DNA of 64,000 nucleotides, taken from NCBI RefSeq assembly GCF_900119485.1, contig NZ_FPJZ01000001.1, forward strand, positions 188,267-252,266, in the 5' to 3' direction. Both the position numbers and the translations under genes were made by a program. The notes beneath the pieces are model-generated. The model had not been told where the DNA came from, made no database searches, and worked only from the letters and a program-made list of their open reading frames with translations. Shown here piece after piece: positions 1 through 9,700 of this stretch. Each line of letters begins with the position of its first letter. Position 1 is the stretch's first letter. Source of the stretch: Thermoactinomyces sp. DSM 45891. GTDB taxonomy: Bacteria; Bacillota; Bacilli; Thermoactinomycetales; Thermoactinomycetaceae.

Positions 1-72
1 GGCGCTTCGGGCTTTGACGGGGTGACAGGACCTACGGGCGCTTCAGGCATTGACGGGGTGACAGGACCTACA
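1..72 (+). repeat. Two tandem 36 bp collagen-coding repeat units
   Basis: Bases 1-36 and 37-72 match at 33 of 36 positions and each encodes the 12-residue unit GAS-G-(F/I)-DGVTGPT. The array evidently continues upstream of the window, so copy number is unknown. Confidence 0.85.
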
Positions 73-978
73 GGGGTTTATGGTCCGTTTTTTTGGGGAG
101 CCGAAACTATTTTCTGGGCAGATTCAGCCTTTACTGGCAGCACTGGAGATGGCACTCCTGGAAATCCTTTTAACTCCCTACAAACTGCCGTGACAGCAGC
201 AACCAACAGTCCATTGGCTGTAGAACTCGGCATGAGAGCACGATTAATTATTTATATCGCCGCAAACTCTATTTTTGATGAAGATGTCGTCATCCCACCA
301 GCTAGGCATGTTCAGTTATTAGGTGTAGGTCCTTGGGTTCTAGGGAATGCAGATCTCGCTAACTTTGCATCCTCTACTCCTCGAAATATTACCATTCAAA
401 CGAATTCATCAGAGGAAGACACATATACCTCACAGGGTCCTGCCTTTGTTGCTCGTCCGGTAACTGTCGTTGGGACATTTGATAACGGAACATCTGTAAG
501 TACTCATACAAATTACACTGATGGTGCTATTATTAGCGGGAACATTATCTTTCAAAATACGGACCCTCTAGATCCATTTACTACCATCGAATTTCAACTG
601 CATAATGCACGTGTAGTCGGTACCATCATGCCCGACGCTGGGGATCCTCATCAGGGACAATTAAATAGCTATATTTACAACAGTCGAGTCAATATCATTA
701 ATCATACTGGCTTCCGACTACAACGTATGGTGGACAGTATATCAAATGGAGCTCTTACTATGGCAGTATACTCACATATCACTAATTCAACGATTAGTGG
801 AAACGTAACAGTTGGAGCAGCGTCAAGTGATGTACCACCTACAGGTATATTTAGTAGTCAATTTACCAACATAACGTGGACCGGTCCACTCACACTGGAT
901 ACTTCATCCAATTACTATTTCATTACCAGTGGTTCCACTTTGGTAGGAGCAAAAACCGTTTTATTTAATAATACCTAG
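1..978 (+). CDS. Collagen-like repeat surface protein, 5' truncated
   Basis: The reading frame is open from the first base of the window, so the gene starts upstream and only its 3' part is seen. The first 24 or so residues are Gly-X-Thr/Gly-X-Y collagen-like repeats (GVTGPTG, GASGIDG), as in BclA-type exosporium filaments of spore formers. About 295 residues follow that are rich in Asn, Thr, Ser and Ile, with evenly spaced short beta-type segments, suggesting a right-handed beta-helix or similar beta-rich C-terminal head. I cannot see an N-terminal targeting signal because it lies outside the window. The GTG at base 22 is an internal codon, not a likely start. Its role on the spore or cell surface is inferred from the repeat type only. 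Confidence 0.7.
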   Translation, partial: GASGFDGVTGPTGASGIDGVTGPTGVYGPFFWGAETIFWADSAFTGSTGDGTPGNPFNSLQTAVTAATNSPLAVELGMRARLIIYIAANSIFDEDVVIPPARHVQLLGVGPWVLGNADLANFASSTPRNITIQTNSSEEDTYTSQGPAFVARPVTVVGTFDNGTSVSTHTNYTDGAIISGNIIFQNTDPLDPFTTIEFQLHNARVVGTIMPDAGDPHQGQLNSYIYNSRVNIINHTGFRLQRMVDSISNGALTMAVYSHITNSTISGNVTVGAASSDVPPTGIFSSQFTNITWTGPLTLDTSSNYYFITSGSTLVGAKTVLFNNT

Positions 979-988
979 CTTTATAAGC

Positions 989-1026
989 AAAACCCCCTCT
1001 TATCCCATGTGACAAGAGAGGGTTTT
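989..1026. terminator. Bidirectional intrinsic terminator
   Basis: An inverted repeat (AAACCCCCTCTT / AAGAGAGGGTTTT, with small mismatches) lies between the convergent collagen-like gene and the last gene of the dhb operon. A-rich and T-rich flanks allow it to act in both directions. Confidence 0.75.
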
Positions 1027-1027
1027 G

Positions 1028-2050
1028 CTATCTAACTACCGTACGAATCGCATCCATAAAGCAATCAAATTCATATAAATCCATCTGTTGTTTTGAATCA
1101 GAAAGTGCCTTTGCTGGATTCGGATGAACTTCTGCCATAACCCCGTCGGCTCCAACGGCTAGGGCCGCCTTAGCCATAGCTGTTAGGATATCTTTTCTTC
1201 CCGCTGAGTGGGTAACGTCCACGATGACAGGCAGATGAGTCTCTTGCTTGAGTATCGGAACCGCTGAGATATCAAGCGTGTTTCGAGTCGCTGTCTCATA
1301 GGTTCGAATTCCTCTTTCGCAGAGAATCACGTTTTTATTTCCTTCTGCCAAGATGTATTCCGCCGCCAGTTTGAACTCTTCAATCGTGGCTGACAAACCT
1401 CTTTTTAGCAAAATAGGCTTGTTGGTTTTCCCTAATGCTTTCAAAAGGGGGAAATGGTGCATATTACGTGAGCCTATTTGCACAACATCTACGAAAGGAA
1501 GTGCTTCATCTAGTTGATCCACGGACAAGATTTCGGTGATGACTGCCATCCCTTGTTCTCGTGCCACTCGTGATAAAATCTGTAATCCTTCTACACCGAG
1601 ACCTTGAAAGTCATAGGGGGAGGTGCGCGGTTTAAAAGCGCCTCCTCGTAACAAACGAACTCCTTTTTGTGACATTTTCTCTGCTACGATACTGGTTTGA
1701 TCATAGCTTTCGACAGCACACGGTCCCATGATAAAATGCGGATTTCCATCTCCGATTCTTTCGCCGTTGATCGTGATAATGGTATCCTCTTGCTGGTATT
1801 CCCTTGAGTAATACATCACTTTTTTAGCTGTAGTTTTTGCTTGGATTTGGATACGTTCTTGAAGCAGAGTTGCTACCATTTCTACTTCCTGTTGATCCAT
1901 ATATCGAATCGCTTGTTGGAAAGGAAAATTCATCATAAATCCATGATTTTCTTTTGCATCCTGTACAAGTTCCTGTCTTCGACTCATCAGATTCAAAATC
2001 TCCGCATCGAGATCCTGAATCGTCCCGCGCAAATGGGTTACGGTTGACAA
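1028..2050 (-). CDS. aroA: Bifunctional chorismate mutase / DAHP synthase
   Basis: This is a fused AroQ-type chorismate mutase (about residues 1-85) and class I 3-deoxy-D-arabino-heptulosonate 7-phosphate synthase (about 90-340), the arrangement of Bacillus subtilis AroA(G). The synthase motif IMGPCAVES and a KRG segment near the middle are visible. DAHP synthase condenses phosphoenolpyruvate and erythrose 4-phosphate, the first step to chorismate. I prefer a TTG start at 2050, placed 9 nt after AAGGAG, giving 340 aa; the frame stays open to a GTG at 2101 that overlaps the MFS gene. As the last gene of the siderophore operon it probably boosts chorismate supply for 2,3-dihydroxybenzoate when iron is scarce. 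Whether it is the only DAHP synthase of the cell cannot be judged here. Confidence 0.9.
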   Translation of the reverse strand: MSTVTHLRGTIQDLDAEILNLMSRRQELVQDAKENHGFMMNFPFQQAIRYMDQQEVEMVATLLQERIQIQAKTTAKKVMYYSREYQQEDTIITINGERIGDGNPHFIMGPCAVESYDQTSIVAEKMSQKGVRLLRGGAFKPRTSPYDFQGLGVEGLQILSRVAREQGMAVITEILSVDQLDEALPFVDVVQIGSRNMHHFPLLKALGKTNKPILLKRGLSATIEEFKLAAEYILAEGNKNVILCERGIRTYETATRNTLDISAVPILKQETHLPVIVDVTHSAGRKDILTAMAKAALAVGADGVMAEVHPNPAKALSDSKQQMDLYEFDCFMDAIRTVVR

Positions 2051-2090
2051 TGAAATCATCTCCTTGGATGATAGGTACTTTATATCGAAA

Positions 2091-3485
2091 TTACGAGGCA
2101 CGGGCCTTTTGCGGTGGTGCCTCGCTTATTTTTCCAGTGTTTTTTAGCTGAATGGCAAAAATGAGGGATAAGATTAAAAAGATAGCGGAACCAAATAGTG
2201 CCCACTGGTACGTAATTGGGTTTGCCTGGCTCCCACCGATTACGTCTGCAAATCCAATCACACTAGCTAAGATCGCAACGCCTAAGACGGAGCCCAGGCG
2301 GTACTGAACTTGAAATAAAGTCGTTGCCCGCGCCATAGATCCATGCGAGATATGATTAAAAGCAGTGGCTCGTAAGGCTCCTACTGAATGACCAAGGAAA
2401 ATCCCTACACTAAACATAAGCACTCTTACAATCCATGGGTTTACTGATGCCGACAAGAATGCGATTAACGCAAAGACCACGACTGAACCTGTCAATGACA
2501 GAATCATTAATCGCTTTACGCCTAGTTTTTTAAGAGATGTCGGTAAAAGTTGAGATGAAATCATCAATCCGATCGCCTCAGGGAATACAGTAAGTCCCGT
2601 ATGGAGGGCAGATGCATGGAGCGCATTTTGATACATAAGTGGAAAAATATACAGCATTCCGAACAAGGCCGCGGCCGAACAAGCTGAGATGATGCTCATA
2701 ATTCGAAATAATGGTTCGTTCAATAACTTTAGATCTAGCAAGGGATCTGTTGCTCGCCATTCTACGAAAATAAGAGCAATCATAAAGGAAAGTCCTAAAA
2801 CGCCTGTGATCCATATCTCAGGTGAAGTCCACCCTTGAGAAGGTCCTTGAGTCAACGCATACATAAACATCGAAAATCCAAAAATGGAGAGCAAAAAGCC
2901 TTTCCCATCAAAATGTTCACGAACTTCTTTTCGATATTCTTCGAGAAACAATATCCCTACGATAACAGCCAAAATTCCAAATGGAATATTAATATAGAAG
3001 ATCCATCGCCATGAAAGCTGATCCACTAGAAATCCACCGATAATCGGACCTAGCGCAGGTGCGACAGCAATCGGAAACACAATCATACGTGACAATCTAG
3101 GCCGCTCTTCGGGTGAAAATGTTCGAAAGAGGATCGCCATCCCTACTGGTGTCAACAGACCGCCTGCTGCACCTTGAATGATTCGAGCCATGTTCAGTGT
3201 GACCAAACTCTCTGCCAAGCCACAAAAAAGCGATGACACTGTAAAAATGCTAAGTGATATCAAAAACACTCGTTTCGTTCCAAAGCGATCTCCTAACCAG
3301 CCGGCAATCGGTAGGAGCATCGCCACTCCTACCAGATACCCTACATTGATTGCACTGGTTGCCGAAAGAGGGATTTGAAACGCTGCCCCCATCGCAGGTA
3401 AAGCTACATTGGTAATCGTCGCATCCATCGCCGCCATAAACATGGCTAACACATATACGAATACAACGACTTTTCTTTTACTCAC
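2091..3485 (-). CDS. MFS transporter, DHA2 (EmrB/QacA) family, likely siderophore exporter
   Basis: The 464-residue protein is a multi-pass membrane transporter with the DHA2-type pattern: AMDATITNVALPAM near the start, GWLGDRFGTKR in the first cytoplasmic loop, and a proline/glycine-rich motif C region (APALGPIIGG). Roughly 14 membrane spans can be drawn. It starts with GTG at 3485, shortly after a GAGG sequence, 12 bp behind mbtH and overlapping the open frame of the DAHP synthase. Its position inside the dhb operon suggests export of the finished catecholate siderophore, as MFS pumps do for bacillibactin and enterobactin. The substrate is inferred from context; sequence alone would also fit a drug pump. 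Confidence 0.85.
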   Translation of the reverse strand: MSKRKVVVFVYVLAMFMAAMDATITNVALPAMGAAFQIPLSATSAINVGYLVGVAMLLPIAGWLGDRFGTKRVFLISLSIFTVSSLFCGLAESLVTLNMARIIQGAAGGLLTPVGMAILFRTFSPEERPRLSRMIVFPIAVAPALGPIIGGFLVDQLSWRWIFYINIPFGILAVIVGILFLEEYRKEVREHFDGKGFLLSIFGFSMFMYALTQGPSQGWTSPEIWITGVLGLSFMIALIFVEWRATDPLLDLKLLNEPLFRIMSIISACSAAALFGMLYIFPLMYQNALHASALHTGLTVFPEAIGLMISSQLLPTSLKKLGVKRLMILSLTGSVVVFALIAFLSASVNPWIVRVLMFSVGIFLGHSVGALRATAFNHISHGSMARATTLFQVQYRLGSVLGVAILASVIGFADVIGGSQANPITYQWALFGSAIFLILSLIFAIQLKNTGKISEAPPQKARAS

Positions 3486-3497
3486 TCGATCGCCTCA

Positions 3498-3719
3498 TCA
3501 CGTAACAGGATTGATTTTTGCTGCATTTGTAAGCTGTGTTGGGATTAAGTTCTTCCACTCTGCATTGATATAAGCTAGACAGCTTTCTTTTTGATCCTTG
3601 CCGTAAACTACCTGCCATCCCGCAGGAACGTCGATCCAACTGGGCCACAATGAATATTGTCCTTCTTCATTTAATAGAACGAAATAGGTACCTGTTTGAT
3701 CATCAAATGGATTGATCAT
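3498..3719 (-). CDS. mbtH: MbtH-family NRPS accessory protein
   Basis: This 73-residue protein carries the MbtH signature: NEEGQYSLWP, a PAGW segment and a CLAYINAEW segment with the conserved tryptophans. MbtH-like proteins bind adenylation domains of nonribosomal peptide synthetases and raise their folding or activity; here the partner is the adjacent dhbF product. The gene lies 13 bp behind dhbF and starts after a strong GGGGAGG site. The end of the signature is unusual: most family members have (D/E)xRP after the last tryptophan, while this one reads WKNLIP. Confidence 0.95.
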   Translation of the reverse strand: MINPFDDQTGTYFVLLNEEGQYSLWPSWIDVPAGWQVVYGKDQKESCLAYINAEWKNLIPTQLTNAAKINPVT

Positions 3720-3732
3720 GTTCTACCTCCCC

Positions 3733-6700
3733 TTACGAATGAACTATATCTGCCAGTTTTTTTAATTTCTCTTCTAGAATCAGACCAATTTCCTTCAATG
3801 GTTCTGGTTGGCACATATCTTTGTGTCGGCATGCAATCTCATGAACCTCGATCTCTCCATCCACATACGCTTCCCATGTATCTGCGAACAAAGGCGTAAA
3901 CCAATCTGGAATCACCGTCGAGCGGAAGAAAAGAAGATTCCCTTTAAAAGGAGCAGGGTCATATTTTCGTAAAATGTCTATCGAATTTACATAGGCACTT
4001 CGCAAATTCAAGATAATCTCTTTATCTAGGCTTGCTAGAGCACTACCATCTCTACTCAAAATCTCGATCGCTCCCTCTAAGTCTAGCTGCTTGTCGCCCA
4101 AGTCATCAGGGTCATATCCACCTAGTGCTATTAGGGCAAGGAGTGCCTCGTCATCACTTGGTGTACGTTTGATCGAAAAATGGCTTGGGTACGCATCTAG
4201 CATCACCACAAGGGCAACTTCGTCTCCTTGTCGTTGGAGTTGTGTAGCCATGGCATGGATCACATTTCCTCCTAGAGACCAACCTAGCAAATAATACGGA
4301 CCTTCTGGTTGGATCTCTTTCATATGCTCTATATAATTCGCCGCCATCTCCTCAGTGGATCTCGGCATGACATCTTTCCGAGCAATCCCTCGAGCCTGTA
4401 GGCCATAGATTGGGTAATCCATACCCAGTGTCGTCATGAGACCTGCGTAGCACCAGCTAAGTCCCCCAGCTGGATGAACACAGAATATTGGATGGCGAGT
4501 CCCACTTTCTCTAAGGGGAAGAAGCACTTCGAGTGGGTTATGACTGCTTCCCATCATTAGGCTTTCAGCAAGCCCAGCTACCGTCGGTGCTGTAAACAGA
4601 TGGCCGATATTAATTTCCCTACCTAGAGCTTCACGAATCCGAGTCATCAAGCGAACCGCAAGTAATGAATGTCCTCCAAGCTCAAAAAAGCTATCATCAA
4701 TTCCCACACGGGGTAAATCTAAGACTTCCATAAAGAGATCGCGTAAAATCTCTTCTTGCGGCGTTCGAGGTAATCGCCCTGATGCCCGAGTAGAGAAGTC
4801 TGGTGCAGGCAACGATTTCTGATCTAATTTGCCATTCGGTGTTAGAGGTAACTGGTCCATTGGAACCATGGCAGATGGAACCATATACTCAGGTAATCGA
4901 CTTGCCGCATGCGAACGTAGTGATGAAAGCTCATCCTGAGACTGAGAGACCGTAACGACATAGGCAACAAGTCTCTGATTACCAGGCTGATCCTCACGGA
5001 CGACGACCGCTACTTGCTTCACATCAGGGTGCTCATTTAGAATTGCCTCAATCTCGCCTAATTCAATTCGGAAACCTCGAATCTTAATCTGCTGATCTGC
5101 TCGTCCTAGGTAATCTAACGTCCCATCTTGTCTGAAGCAAGCCAAATCACCTGTTCGGTACATTCTTGAACCCGGCTTACCAAATGGATTTGCTATAAAT
5201 CGTTCCGCCGTTAGCCCTGGGCGATTTAAGTATCCCCTAGCCAATCCATCACCAGAAATATAAAGCTCTCCTCTAACTCCCGGTGGGACTGGTTGCAACC
5301 ATTGGTCTAACACATAAACGCCTAAATCAGGTATCCCTTGTCCGATCAAACTACTAGCCGAGATTTCGACACTCGCTTGATCTAACGGGCAGTAGCTTAC
5401 ATGTACAGTTGTCTCAGTAATCCCGTACATATTAATTAATTTTGGCTTTTGATCCGAATGTCTCGTATACCAATCTCTTAATCTACTAAACTCCAAAGCC
5501 TCTCCACCAAATACGATATAACGTAGGGAGAGCTTACTCCCTATTTCAGAATACTCCTGATCTGACTGGATTAATTGATAGAAAGCAGAAGGAGTTTGAT
5601 TTAATACCGTTACCTTTTCTTCTACCAATAGTTTTAAGAAATTAACCGGAGAGCGGCTCATATCGTATGGAACAATAACTAGACAACCTCCATACAGCAG
5701 TGCTCCCCACATCTCCCATACCGAAAAGTCGAATGCATAGGAGTGAAATAAGGTCCACGTATCATCTGACTGAAACTGGAACCACCGATCCGTTGATCGA
5801 AAGAGGCGAATCACATTTTGATGCGGGATGACAACCCCTTTTGGAAGCCCACTCGATCCAGAAGTATAAATGATATAGGCCGGATGCTTTGGTAGTAATG
5901 GTTGTATCCGATCTGCATCTACCGGATTTGGTAGAGAAATGTCACCTTGGTTCATATCCTCAAGCATCATAAATGGAATCGACTGATTTTGAGGCAACAA
6001 TGGGGCAGTCTCTGCATTTGTAATCATGCACGAAGGTTTCACATCACCTAACATAAACGAAATGCGCTCTTCCGGATAAGTCGGATCAAGAGGCACGTAT
6101 CCTGCACCTGTCTTCAGAATCCCCAGTAATGCCACCATCATATGAGCAGACCGAGGTAAGGCAAGGGCAACAAACTGCTCAGGGCCAACTCCTTGTTCTA
6201 TTAATGAGTATGCAATCTGGTTCGCTTTTGCATTTAGCTCCTCGTAGCTTACTCTCGTATTCTCATAAACGAGCGCTGTCTTATTCGGATAAAGAGTAGC
6301 TTGTCGTTCAAAAAGGGAGACAATCGTATCCTCCACTTCGAGGTTTCCTTCCACATCTCGGACAAGTTTCGTCCGTTCCTCTCCGCTCAAGATCTCAAAA
6401 CGGCCAATGGATTGATTTGGATCGTGCGATACACCCTCTAGTAGCCTGAGCAATCTCTCAATCATAAGCTCAATCGTATTCCGTTCAAATAAATCGGTAC
6501 TATATTCTAAGAAACCGTGTAACCCACTTCCATTTCCTTCTGCATCAAAAGACTCTCGAAACTCTAGAGTAAGGTCAAATTTAGCAGTACCCGTATTACT
6601 GAGATGAAAATGAGCTTCTAGCTCAGGCGCATTCCACTTCAGATCAGGTGTGTTTTGCATGGCAATCATGATCTGGAATAATGGGTGTTTGGAACGGGAG

Positions 6701-9700
6701 CGAGTTGGATTTAGCACTTCTACCAGTTTTTCAAAAGGAACATCCTGATGTTCATATGCACCGATATTCACTTTCTTCACTCGCTCAAGTAGTTCTCGAA
6801 AACTTGGCTCACCCGATGTATCCACTCGTAGCACTAATGTGTTAACAAACAGCCCCACGAGATCGACAATCCGATCATCATTCCGGCCCGCAATCGGACT
6901 TCCAAGTGGAATATCGGTCCCTGCTCCCAACCTTGTTAATAAAGCGGCGAACCCAGCTTGTAGAATCATAAAGAGGCTGGCACCATTTTTACGAGCGATC
7001 TCCGTTAATCGGCTATGGAGCCGAGAAGGTATCTCGAAAATGAGGCTTTCTCCTTGATAGCTTGATTCGAATGGACGCTGGTGGTCGGTTTGCAACTCTA
7101 ACTGATCCGGAAGGTGGGACAAAGCCCCTTTCCAGTATTCAATTTGCTGAGCAATGAAGCCATCTTGATTGTTATCGTGGTTTAGCAAACTCTCTTGCCA
7201 AATCGCATAATCCGCATATTGAACAGGTAACTCAGCAAAAGAGGGTGCTTCTCCTCTTGCTCTTTCTCGGTACGCAAACTCCAGATCTTTGATAAGAGGC
7301 AAAAGTGACCAGCCATCTCCCACGATATGATGTAACAATAATACCAGCACACTGGAATCGGCTGACAGCTCAAATAGCTCGGCACGAATGGCAGGTTCTT
7401 TTGATAAATCAAAACTATATCGTACTGCCTGATGTTGAAGCTCTGAAAGCTCTTCTACCGTGCACTGGGTAATATGCAACTTTGGCAGAGCCTGACTCGC
7501 TTCTAAAATCAGTTGACATGTACTACCTTGTTGGTCCGGGAAAATCGTGCGTAGAACTTCATGACGCTTCACTACATCCGCAAGCGCTTCCTCTAGCGCT
7601 ACTTTATTCATCTTCCCCTGTAACTGGATGATAAGAGGAATGTTATAAGTAGGACTTGGCCCCTCTAACTGATTAAGAAACCATAAACGCTTCTGAGAGA
7701 ATGACAACGGAGCCTCTGCCGTTCTCTCCACCCTCACGATCGGTGGGCGAACGGGCTTTCCTTGAGCCAGTTCTCCAACTAAACCAGCTACAGTAGGCGT
7801 TTCGAATATTTTCCCAATACCGAGTTCAACATTAAAAACAACCCGAATCCGATTCATCAAACTCCCTGCCAGTAGCGAGTGTCCTCCTAAATGAAAGAAG
7901 TTATCATCAATACCCACTCTGGATAAACCCAATACCTCAGCAAACAGATCACATAAGATCTCCTCTTGTGGCGTTCTTGGTTCCCGTTTAGAAGTAATGG
8001 ACTCAAGATCAGGGGCTGGGAGTCTTTTCCGATCTAGCTTTCCATTCGGAGTAAGGGGAAGTTCTTCTAATAAAACAGAAGCAGATGGTATCATATAATC
8101 AGGTAGACTTTTACCTATAAACTGACGAAGCTCTGCCCAGTCTATGGTGTCACCCACTGGCGGAACGATATAAGCGACCAATCGTTTGTCTCCCGGCCGA
8201 TCCTCTCTCACGATGACAGCTACTTGGTGAACTAGCGAATGACTCGCAATCACCGCTTCCACTTCACCTAGTTCAATCCGATATCCTCTGATTTTGAACT
8301 GATGATCCGCTCGACTTACATACTCTAACGTTCCATCTGGACGCCAACGGGCGATATCGCCTGTTCGATACATGCGCGAACCCGCAGGTCCATATGGATT
8401 GGCAATAAATCGTTCCGCTGTAAGATCCGGACGGCCAAAGTATCCCCGTGCTAATCCTGCGCCCGCTATGTATAAATCTCCTGGAACGCCTGAGGGCAGT
8501 AATCGTAAGCTAGCATCAAGAATGTATACTTGTGTATTCCATAGCGGCTGACCAATCGGCGGGGATAGCAATTGCTCCTTAGAAAGGGTACATGACGTTG
8601 ACCAAATTGTGGTTTCCGTTGGTCCGTAGAGATTCGTTACCTCACAACCCAGCTCAACCAGCGCAGATGCCAGATGACTCGGAAGCGCCTCTCCCCCTAT
8701 TAGCACGTGTAACCCTTCAATCGAAACCTGATCATAAGAAGCAATCGTTTGCCAAAGTGTCGGTGTTGCCTGCATATGTGTAATGTCATTCTCCTGAATC
8801 ATCTTGACCAAAGTAGATGGTGTTTGAATCGCTTCTTTCTGAGCAATCACACAAACCGCTCCGCTAATCAAAGGAAGAAAGATCTCCAGAACGGAGATAT
8901 CAAATGCGATAGTGGTAACAGCTAATAGGCGATTCTCCTTACCCATCGAAAATTGATCTTGCATTGCTAATAGAAAGTTTAAGAGACTCTGCCGAAGGAT
9001 GACTACCCCTTTGGGTTCCCCCGTAGAACCAGAGGTATAAATCATATACGCTGGATGAAGGGAAGAGATCGAGCTATTTGGTACAAACTCATCAGGACTA
9101 AATGTATCTAACTCTCTAATTAACTGTGCATCATCTAAAAGCAACTTGGCAACCTGAGCCTCTTCCGATAGTTGGCCCTCTAACACCCTTGTCGTAATGA
9201 TGTAGGCAGGAGTGGCGTCCTCTAACATGTACGAAATCCGACCTGGCGGATATTCTGGATCAATCGGAAGATAACCAGCTCCAGTCTTTAGAACCGCTAA
9301 CATCGCAACGACCATATCCACACCACGAGGTAACAAAATCGCAACAAACTGCTCTGGACCCACACCACGCGTAGCAAGCAAATTCGCTAGACGATTACTT
9401 CTCTCACTCAAATCCTGATAGGAAAGAGTCGTATCTGAACAGATCACAGCAGGTTCTTCTTTACCTGCTGATACTTGTTGTTCGAACAGCTCCAACATAC
9501 TTCCCGAAGCAAGCAAATGCTCCGATTGATTCCAAACCTCTACAACACTCCTTCGCTCCTCAGAAAGCAAAAGGTCGAAGTATCCAAGAGAATGGGAACT
9601 CTCTATTTGGATCATCTGTTTGATGATAGACTGGATCCGGCGAAGATGGAGACTCACATCCTCCGCTTCGTAGAGATCCGAGTTTGCCACAAGATCCATT

